The translations under genes were made by a program, and so were the position numbers. The notes beneath the pieces were generated by a model. That model was not told the DNA's origin, did no database searches, and saw nothing but the letters and a program-made list of their open reading frames with translations. A DNA stretch of 19,358 bases from Desulfobacca acetoxidans (GTDB taxonomy: Bacteria > Desulfobacterota > Desulfobaccia > Desulfobaccales > 0-14-0-80-60-11). The DNA lies in contig DZCR01000056.1 in assembly GCA_022736495.1 (NCBI GenBank), forward strand, positions 1 through 19,358, in the 5' to 3' direction. Shown piece by piece: positions 13,905 through 19,358 of the stretch; within the stretch, counting starts at the first letter, position 1, and every line of letters begins with the position of its first letter.

Positions 13905-14279
13905 TTATTCCCAGCGCAGTTCGATGGACTCCGCCCCGCGGCCCCCCTGCACCGGATTCACGTGGCCGCATTGAGGACACTCCGCCAGAGGCGAGTGGTC
14001 GTGGGGATCCACCGCACCCTCCGGCAGCGCCCCTTGATAGCCGCATTTTCCGCAGACCAGGGTAACCGGTTCAATCGTCAGCAAGAGCCGGGAATTCTCC
14101 AGGGGCGTACCTTTGACCAAAACCACATAGGCCTGCCGGGTGGCGGCTTCAGAGTGCACCGCCAGGGCCCCCACCTTCAAAACCACTTCCAGCGCATTTC
14201 CGGCCGGGGCCCCTTCCTGCTTTTGGAGTTCCGCCAGAATGTGAGCAACCACCTGCTCCATTAATGAATATTCATGCAA
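13905..14279 (-). CDS. hypA: HypA hydrogenase nickel metallochaperone, TTG start
   Basis: 124 residues. HypA delivers nickel, with HypB, to the large subunit of [NiFe]-hydrogenase. The N-terminus MHEYSLMEQVV holds the nickel-binding His2. This requires the TTG at 14279-14277 as start codon (TTG CAT GAA), supported by GGAGG ten bases upstream; the first ATG (codon 7) would delete His2. The zinc site has C76-GK-C79 and C101-PQ-C104. The 21-residue spacer between the pairs, with H93 and H95, is longer than the 13 of E. coli HypA. The C-terminus (VQGGRGAESIELRWE) is normal. No hypB is adjacent. The gene faces the maturation protease across 37 bases. Confidence 0.93.
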   Translation of the reverse strand: MHEYSLMEQVVAHILAELQKQEGAPAGNALEVVLKVGALAVHSEAATRQAYVVLVKGTPLENSRLLLTIEPVTLVCGKCGYQGALPEGAVDPHDHSPLAECPQCGHVNPVQGGRGAESIELRWE

Positions 14280-14641
14280 GGTTACCGCACCTCCACGTTT
14301 TTCTGGGTTTTCCCTGGGTCGCAGTTCTCACCGCATCACCATGTCCATGGCATACCATATTTGCACCCCGGAAGCTATGTATGGCGCTAGCGAAGGGATG
14401 CCATCTTTTCTCCTGTCCCCGCTGGAAAGAGGATTGGGGGGGAGGCAATTTCTTTAGTCGCTTGCGTAATAAAATTGTTTCCGGTTGGGACCGGGAGCCG
14501 GCAGGCTGAAGCTTGCCTGGGCGGGGCGCCCGGCTTACTTGCCGCCTTGCCAAAACCGGACATCTTCATTATATTAAAGCCAGGGTTCACGGAACCCGTA
14601 TTTGACCGCCAACAGAGATAAACTTCAGGGCCGGAGGAACC
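14280..14641. other. 362-bp intergenic region between divergent hypA and DUF4389 genes
   Basis: No convincing coding frame was seen on either strand. It contains the hypA ribosome site (GGAGG at about 14290-14294), a hairpin repeat (14500-14517) and a G+C-rich stretch to 14535. Promoters for both flanking genes should lie here, but I could not identify firm boxes. Confidence 0.6.
14500..14517. repeat. short REP-like hairpin
   Basis: GGCAGGC and GCTTGCC flank TGAA (7 bp including one G-T pair), within CCGGGAGCCGGCAGGC...GCCTGGGCGGGGCG surroundings. The GCAGGCTGAAGC core resembles dispersed intergenic repeats I recall from other bacterial genomes. Not verifiable from one copy. Confidence 0.4.
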
Positions 14642-14950
14642 ATGAACGACGAAAACCAGGGGACGGTTACCCGCAAACAGGTCGCCATTCGTTTGCTCTA
14701 CACCCTCCTTTATGTGGCCATCTTCGAGGTGGTTAAAACCATCGTGCTGCTTACCACCGTGTTTGAATACTTTTTTTTGTTGATCACACTGCAGCACAAT
14801 GAGCCTGCCCGGACCTTCGCCAACCGGGTGGCCACTTACGGCTACCGTTTAATGCGCTACATAACTCTGAACGAAAACCAGCGCCCCTTTCCGTTCTCCG
14901 AGTTCCCTGCGGAAATGGAACTTCCCGACGAAGCGGTTGGGTTCGAGTAA
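14642..14950 (+). CDS. DUF4389 family membrane protein
   Basis: 102 residues, usual length. A short basic N-terminus is followed by a hydrophobic region (AIRLLYTLLYVAIFEVVKTI then VLLTTVFEYFFLLITL), probably two membrane-spanning segments, and a soluble tail with the family ending: NRVATYGYRLMRYITLNENQ then RPFPFSEFP. Function of DUF4389 is unknown; members are usually small inner-membrane proteins. GGAGG precedes the ATG by three bases. The exported unknown protein follows 118 bases downstream on the same strand, so they may share a transcript. Confidence 0.85.
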   Translation: MNDENQGTVTRKQVAIRLLYTLLYVAIFEVVKTIVLLTTVFEYFFLLITLQHNEPARTFANRVATYGYRLMRYITLNENQRPFPFSEFPAEMELPDEAVGFE

Positions 14951-15068
14951 ATGGCCGCTCCACGGCAGCACCCTTAACCCCTGGGACCGAGATGGTCTGT
15001 CGGTTCCGAAGTAGTCCGGGCTATCCGGCTCCGGCTTTGCCGCAAAAATCGATAATATCCCTTGACCC

Positions 15069-15614
15069 ATGCCAGTGCGGATCCTCTCTCTCCTGATACT
15101 CCTGATTGTCGGCCTGCTCACCGGAATGCCCTTGAGCCGGGCGGAAGAAACCACGATGCCGGCCAAACAATTTCCCATCGGCTATTTTTTCCAGAATCGC
15201 AAGATTCCCCTTGCAGAAAAAGAGAAGGTCCTGGCCAAGATCGACGCCACTTTGCAAAAACTCAACCGGGAGGGCTATGGCCTCGTTGCCAAGGGCGCGG
15301 TCCTGGAGAAAATCGGCCCCGAGCTCAAGACCTATGACAAGCTGACCATTTTGGATGAAAGCGGCTTGATCATCATTGCCCACCGGGTTCCCAACCTCTA
15401 CTACCAATACCCCGGACGGACGGGGATCAATCCGAATAGTTACCTCGTTATCAAGGGCGCCAGGGTAAATTTTCCCGAGAGTTACATCAGGTATGGCTAT
15501 GTGGTGGAAGGCGACTTTGCGGCCTATGCCAACAAGTTTGTGCACGCAATCTTGGGAGACCTGGAAAGGGGCGTCAATGGAGGTGACCGGCAGCCGGTCT
15601 CCGGGCCCCGCTGA
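15069..15614 (+). CDS. exported protein of unknown function, 181 aa
   Basis: A signal peptide is clear (MPVRILSLLILLIVGLLTGM, likely cleavage after SRA near residue 25), so the protein is periplasmic or outer-membrane associated. The mature part (about 155 residues) has EKEKVLAKIDATLQKLNREG as a probable helix, followed by mixed strands such as KLTILDESGLIIIAHRVPN, YYQYPGRTGINPNSYLVIKG and YIRYGYVVEGDFAAYANKFV. I do not recognise the family. The ATG at 15069 follows an in-frame TGA by one codon and has no good ribosome site; GTG at 15075 is an alternative start. It lies downstream of DUF4389 and converges on the kinase gene with a hairpin between. Confidence 0.75.
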   Translation: MPVRILSLLILLIVGLLTGMPLSRAEETTMPAKQFPIGYFFQNRKIPLAEKEKVLAKIDATLQKLNREGYGLVAKGAVLEKIGPELKTYDKLTILDESGLIIIAHRVPNLYYQYPGRTGINPNSYLVIKGARVNFPESYIRYGYVVEGDFAAYANKFVHAILGDLERGVNGGDRQPVSGPR

Positions 15615-15647
15615 GGTCTTGGTGGCCCGCTCTTCATGAGAGCATGA

Positions 15648-15689
15648 AAGGTTTCCGGCTTTCCCCCCTGGGAATTCGCCGGGAACCTT
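15648..15689. terminator. long hairpin between convergent genes, overlapping the kinase stop codon
   Basis: AAGGTTTCCGGC pairs with GCCGGGAACCTT (12 bp with one G-T pair). The 18-base interior contains a second stem, TTCCC with GGGAA around CCCT. The right arm includes two bases of the kinase TAA codon (15690-15688). A smaller hairpin, TTCATG-AGAG-CATGAA (15633-15648), adjoins it. No long T-run follows on either strand. Confidence 0.5.
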
Positions 15690-16479
15690 AAGGACTGATC
15701 AGGCGAACTTTGACCTTGACTCCGCCGACGCTGTCGCTGACTTCCTCGACTTTGGCGATGAGCTTTTTCCCTTCGGCCCAGGCGCCTCCGATACTGACCA
15801 CGATTTCGCCGCCCTCCACCGTGGCCTTGGCGGAAGGAATTTCCTGCACCAGAGCGGCCTGCACCTGGGAAGCCAACATCAAGGCGGCCATGGCCTGCTG
15901 AGATGCGGGAGTAGTTTGAAACTGGGGCAGTTTTACCACCTTCTCAATGAGGTCCACCGCGTCATCAATGCGGAGGGATTTTAAATGAACCACCACATCA
16001 TAAAGGCTGGGGTCCCGGGTGTCTATGCCGTAAAGATGGTAACTCCAGCGATAGCGCTCCTCGTCGTCCTGCAGCAAGGTCGCCCGGGCCTGCGCGGCTG
16101 AGCCGCCGGTACGCTTAATTTCTTCAGCGATCCGGTCGTCAAGGTCGGCCAAAATCCGCACCTTGAGCACATGAGAGACGCCTTGCACGAAGAAATGGCC
16201 CGCCAAACCGTGATAAACCAGGTTATCTTTGATAAAATGGTGCATGAGGGCTTCCCGGATATAAGCGACATACCGCTCTTTGCCATAGGTAAAGCGTTCG
16301 AGAATGGAGGGGGCGTTGTGAATGGCGCGGCTCAACTGGATTTCCGGGATATTGAAATGCTCCGAGGCTTTCAGGAGAATTTCCCGGGAGACGCAGGCAT
16401 ATCCCAGTTTTTGAGCTAACTTTTCCGCCACCTCTTTGCCGTGGCTGTAGGAACCTCTGGAGATGGTGACAATGGACAT
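15688..16479 (-). CDS. cytidylate-kinase-like P-loop protein with BON-like C-terminal domain
   Basis: 263 residues. The N-terminal part (1-195) matches the cytidylate-kinase-like family: MSIVTISRGSYSHGKEVAEK with the nucleotide loop G9-SYSH-G14-K15, then ACVSREILLKASEHFNIPE, HHFIKDNLVYHGLAGHFFVQ, VLKVRILADLDDRI, and DPSLYDVVVHLKSLRIDDAV. This family resembles CMP kinase but its physiological substrate is unknown. The C-terminal 60 residues (ASQVQAALVQEIPSAKATVE then GEIVVSIGG, ending VKVKVRLISP) look like a BON-type alpha/beta domain, i.e. a fusion. Start: ATG with AAGGAG seven bases upstream. It is followed upstream on the same strand by the TauE-type gene (gap 37 bases), so they are probably one operon with the exporter first. 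Confidence 0.85.
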   Translation of the reverse strand: MSIVTISRGSYSHGKEVAEKLAQKLGYACVSREILLKASEHFNIPEIQLSRAIHNAPSILERFTYGKERYVAYIREALMHHFIKDNLVYHGLAGHFFVQGVSHVLKVRILADLDDRIAEEIKRTGGSAAQARATLLQDDEERYRWSYHLYGIDTRDPSLYDVVVHLKSLRIDDAVDLIEKVVKLPQFQTTPASQQAMAALMLASQVQAALVQEIPSAKATVEGGEIVVSIGGAWAEGKKLIAKVEEVSDSVGGVKVKVRLISP

Positions 16480-16516
16480 GCAACACTCCTTTCGCCTTGG
16501 TTCCGCAAAATTGTGT

Positions 16517-17371
16517 TTACCAAGGGATATTGAAGGCGGCGATGAGCATCTTCAGTCCTACCAAGGTCAGCGCCAGGGCCAGGCTGCGAATAATCCAGGC
16601 TCCTTTGATTTTATTGGAGAGGTAAGCCCCCAACTGGGCCCCCAGCAGCACGCCTATACCCAGGGCGGCAGTACGATGCGCCCCGGCATGGAATGCCCCG
16701 GTCCAGATATGTACGACGGTGGCGGTTAATGTTAAAATAGCTACGATAAACTGCGAAGTGCCTGTGGCGATGAATACCGGGAAATTGAGCAGGTAAGCCA
16801 GACTCGGCACGATCAGGCTGCCGCCGCCAATCCCTAAGAAACTGGCGGCAAATCCCAAGAAGAAAAATACGCTAATCCCCAATATGGGATAATAAGCATA
16901 CGTGAAGGTAACGCCATCCAGCCCCTGGAGGACACGAGTCAGGCTGTAGGACGGTGACAGGGGCTTTTGCCGGGGAGGTGCCGTGGTTGACTTGGGCCGC
17001 CAAAACATGACCACGGCTACGAGCACCAGAAACACGCCGAAGATAGCTTCAAAGACCTGACGGGGCACAGAGGTGGTGATCAAAGCACCCAGGATCGCTC
17101 CGGGGATCGTGGCTGCCGCGCACAGCAGGCCGGACTTATAATCAATCCGTTTGAGGCGGGCATAGGCTCCTGCCCCGGACAGGGAATTGATAAAGACTAC
17201 GGCCAGCGAAATCGCGGTCAGATGACTGGCCTTTTCATGGGGATATAGCAGCAGTAACAAGGGCATCAAGATAAAGCCGCCGCCGGCCCCAACCAAGGTG
17301 CCATACGCTCCTACGCCGAACCCGAGGGCAATTAAACCGAAATAAACGAGCGCAGTCTGGTGGAGCCCCAT
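16517..17371 (-). CDS. sulfite exporter TauE/SafE family membrane protein
   Basis: 284 residues, nearly all hydrophobic, seven to eight membrane segments. Two homologous halves each open with the family glycine-rich signature: GTLVGAGGGFILMPLLLLLY (about 24-43) and FLGIGGGSLIVPSLAYLLNF. Each is followed by a SLAVVFINSLSGA- or GTSQFIVAILTLTATVVH-type helix. Family members export sulfite, sulfoacetate or related organosulfur anions across the inner membrane; the substrate cannot be read from sequence. GAGG is four bases before the ATG. Transcribed divergently from lepA across 152 bases, with the kinase-like gene downstream. Confidence 0.92.
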   Translation of the reverse strand: MGLHQTALVYFGLIALGFGVGAYGTLVGAGGGFILMPLLLLLYPHEKASHLTAISLAVVFINSLSGAGAYARLKRIDYKSGLLCAAATIPGAILGALITTSVPRQVFEAIFGVFLVLVAVVMFWRPKSTTAPPRQKPLSPSYSLTRVLQGLDGVTFTYAYYPILGISVFFFLGFAASFLGIGGGSLIVPSLAYLLNFPVFIATGTSQFIVAILTLTATVVHIWTGAFHAGAHRTAALGIGVLLGAQLGAYLSNKIKGAWIIRSLALALTLVGLKMLIAAFNIPW

Positions 17372-17474
17372 ACTACCTCATTCCGCAGCCAATTTTCTTT
17401 AGAGGAGTCATGCCTGTATTACTGTTATATCTTCAGCGACGCCAGTCAAGGGCAACCGTACGGCTTGAGTAAAA

Positions 17475-17503
17475 TTGACAAGGATGATTTTGAATTTTAT
17501 AAT
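17475..17503 (+). promoter_or_regulatory. perfect consensus sigma-70 promoter of lepA
   Basis: TTGACA (17475-17480), a 17-base AT-rich spacer, and TATAAT (17498-17503) match the consensus at every position. Transcription should begin near 17510-17511, about 13 bases before the lepA ATG. Confidence 0.8.
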
Positions 17504-17523
17504 AACTTCAACAAATTAATTAT

Positions 17524-19320
17524 ATGGCCAGAATAAGAAACTTCAGCATCATCGCCCATATTGACCACGGCAAGTCCACCCTGGCGGACCGCCTTATCCA
17601 GTGGACCGGCATGGTGGAGGACCGCCAGTTCCGGGACCAGATCCTGGACACCATGGACCTGGAACGGGAGCGGGGCATCACCATCAAAAGCAACACCATT
17701 TCCCTGCCCTATACCGCCGCCGACGGCCTGGAATACGAACTGAACCTCATCGACACCCCGGGCCACGTGGACTTCTCCTACGAGGTCTCCCGGGCTCTGG
17801 CCTCCTGCGAGGGGGTGCTGCTGCTGGTGGACGCCTCCCAGGGGGTGGAAGCCCAGACCGTGGCCAACCTCTATCTGGCCATGGAGCACGACCTCACCAT
17901 CATCCCGGTGATCAACAAGATCGACCTGCCCGCCGCGGACGTGGACGGGGTCAAGGAGCAGATCGAGCGGGAGCTGGGCCTGGACCCGGACCACGCCATC
18001 CTGTGCTCCGCCAAGGAAGGCATCGGCATCGAGGACGTCCTGGAGGCCATTGTGGCCCAGATTCCGCCGCCGAGGGGCAGCGCGGAGGCGCCTTTGAGCG
18101 CCCTGATATTTGATGCCCACTACGACTCCTTCCGGGGGACCGTGGTCTCCTGCCGGGTTATGAACGGCAAGGTCAAACCGGGAGACCTCATCCGCCTCAT
18201 GTACACCAAGAGCACCCACAAGGTGGAGGAGACGGGTATCTTTCGGCTGACGCGCGAACCCCGCAAAGAGTTGTCCGCGGGCATGGTGGGCTACATCATC
18301 GCCGGCATCAAGACGGTGGCCGACACCCGCATCGGCGACACCGTCACCCTGGAGGCCTGCCCCGCGGCCCAGCCCCTGCCTGGTTTCAAGGAAGTCAAGC
18401 CCGTGGTTTTCGCCTCCATCTACCCGGTCTCCAACGACGATTACCAGGACCTGGCCGACTCCCTGGAGAAATACAAGCTCAACGACGCCTCCCTGGTTTA
18501 CCAACGGGATTCCTCCGCAGCCCTGGGCCAGGGCTTCCGCTGCGGCTTTTTGGGGCTGCTGCACCTGGAGATCGTGCAGGAGCGGCTGGAGCGGGAGTAC
18601 AACCAGTCCATTATTATGACCGTGCCCGGGGTCCAATACCGTTTCACCCTGGTTGACGGCCACGTCATCACCGTGGACAACCCCATGTTCTATCCCGACC
18701 CCAGCAGCATCAAGACCGAGGAAGAGCCGTTTATCCGGGCCTCCATCCTCATCCCGGAGCGCTTCGTGGGTGCGGTGATGAAGCTCTGCCTGGAGCGCCG
18801 GGGGGTCAACTCCCGCTTCAACTACCCGTCGGCCGGCCGGGTGGAGATCACCTTCGATATGCCCCTGGCAGAGGTGATTATCGACTTTTACGACCGCCTC
18901 AAGACCATCACCCAGGGCTACGGCTCCTTTGACTACGAAATCATAGACTACCGGGAAACCAGCCTGTTAAAACTAGATATCCTGGTGAACGGCGAAAAAC
19001 TGGACGCCCTCAGCATGATCGTTCACAAGGACCGGGCCCGGGAGTGGGGCGTGCGGGTCTGCGACCGCCTCAAGGACGAAATCCCCCGGCAGCAGTTCAA
19101 GATCGCCATCCAGGGCGCGGTGGGCGGCCAGATCATCTCCCGCTCCACCATTTCGGCGTTTCGGAAGGACGTCACCGCCAAGTGCTACGGCGGCGACATC
19201 ACAAGGAAACGGAAACTCCTGGAAAAACAGCGGGCCGGCAAAAAGCGCATGAAAATGGTGGGCGCGGTCCAAATCCCCCAGAGTGCGTTTGTGGCGGTGC
19301 TGAAGACGGAAAATGAGTAA
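17524..19320 (+). CDS. lepA: elongation factor 4 (LepA), ribosome-associated GTPase
   Basis: 598 residues, the normal full length. The GTPase domain has G1 AHIDHGKS (11-18), G2 ERGITIK (49-55), G3 DTPGHVDF with catalytic H81, G4 NKID (131-134) and G5 CSAKEG. EF-Tu-like domain 2 and EF-G-like domains III and V follow, then the LepA-specific C-terminal domain (VGGQIISRSTISAFRKDVTA, TAKCYGGDITRKRKLLEKQR, ending MKMVGAVQIPQSAFVAVLK). It acts on translating ribosomes, back-translocating or aiding initiation depending on the model. The only upstream start is ATG at 17524, and no Shine-Dalgarno sequence precedes it (AACAAATTAATTAT). Genes downstream, such as a signal peptidase often seen beside lepA, are outside the window. 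Confidence 0.98.
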   Translation: MARIRNFSIIAHIDHGKSTLADRLIQWTGMVEDRQFRDQILDTMDLERERGITIKSNTISLPYTAADGLEYELNLIDTPGHVDFSYEVSRALASCEGVLLLVDASQGVEAQTVANLYLAMEHDLTIIPVINKIDLPAADVDGVKEQIERELGLDPDHAILCSAKEGIGIEDVLEAIVAQIPPPRGSAEAPLSALIFDAHYDSFRGTVVSCRVMNGKVKPGDLIRLMYTKSTHKVEETGIFRLTREPRKELSAGMVGYIIAGIKTVADTRIGDTVTLEACPAAQPLPGFKEVKPVVFASIYPVSNDDYQDLADSLEKYKLNDASLVYQRDSSAALGQGFRCGFLGLLHLEIVQERLEREYNQSIIMTVPGVQYRFTLVDGHVITVDNPMFYPDPSSIKTEEEPFIRASILIPERFVGAVMKLCLERRGVNSRFNYPSAGRVEITFDMPLAEVIIDFYDRLKTITQGYGSFDYEIIDYRETSLLKLDILVNGEKLDALSMIVHKDRAREWGVRVCDRLKDEIPRQQFKIAIQGAVGGQIISRSTISAFRKDVTAKCYGGDITRKRKLLEKQRAGKKRMKMVGAVQIPQSAFVAVLKTENE

Positions 19321-19358
19321 AATGCCTAATTTTGAGGGGAGGACCGGGGGACGGCAAG

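Noticed and set aside
14348..14365. Sigma-54-like TGGCA...TTGCA upstream of DUF4389
   Set aside because: Twelve bases separate GG and GC instead of the required ten.
17497..18663. 388-codon minus-strand frame antisense to lepA
   Set aside because: It mirrors the strong codon bias of lepA; His/Gly/Val/Asp-rich composition is typical of an antisense shadow.
1..19358. CRISPR arrays, tRNA or rRNA genes, transposases, integrases
   Set aside because: No regularly spaced direct repeats, cloverleaf sequences, rRNA segments or transposase motifs were seen while reading both strands.

Overview
The window is one stretch of a bacterial chromosome. Gene content suggests an anaerobic deltaproteobacterium (Desulfobacterota): [NiFe]-hydrogenase maturation factors, a TauE/SafE exporter, a U32-type protein, DUF4389 and cytidylate-kinase-like proteins, and a FadL-type outer-membrane channel (hence Gram-negative). 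That taxonomic placement is inference. Genes are G+C-rich and mostly well packed. Two intervals look different: a visibly AT-rich gap of about 1.1 kb (8060-9207), and a 0.7 kb gap (12668-13369) holding a broken reading frame.

Left part, minus strand (1-2407). A flavodoxin-fold reductase is followed by a hot-dog thioesterase of the FlK type. The thioesterase is coupled by a 4-nt overlap to a 264-residue unknown protein that seems to start at CTG. Directly downstream lie two small damaged genes: a Cys-rich zinc-ribbon protein with an in-frame TGA, and a ubiquitin-like (ThiS/MoaD-type beta-grasp) protein with one nonsense codon and one frameshift. This looks like a decayed end of a ubiquitin-like cluster at the window edge.

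Middle (2559-8059). A two-barrel U32-family protein and an exported TlpA-type thioredoxin are on the plus strand. They converge on a two-component system on the minus strand: a soluble V4R-like/GAF/PAS/PAS histidine kinase and a NarL-type regulator, with overlapping stop and start codons.

After the AT-rich gap (9208-12667), an LpxL/HtrB-type acyltransferase overlaps an enolase-superfamily (muconate-cycloisomerase-type) enzyme by 65 nt. A strong hairpin separates them from a convergent FadL/OmpP1 channel gene.

Right part (12884-19358). A broken unassigned frame is followed by a hydrogenase maturation protease converging on hypA, which starts at TTG. No hydrogenase or other hyp gene is in the window. 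Then come DUF4389, an exported unknown protein, a cytidylate-kinase-like protein with a BON-like tail, a TauE/SafE exporter, and complete lepA. The lepA gene has a perfect consensus sigma-70 promoter and almost no leader.

I did not find a wholly new multi-gene system. The best leads are the damaged ubiquitin-like/zinc-ribbon pair, the overlapping acyltransferase-enolase pair, the thioesterase-unknown pair and the SD-less lepA promoter.
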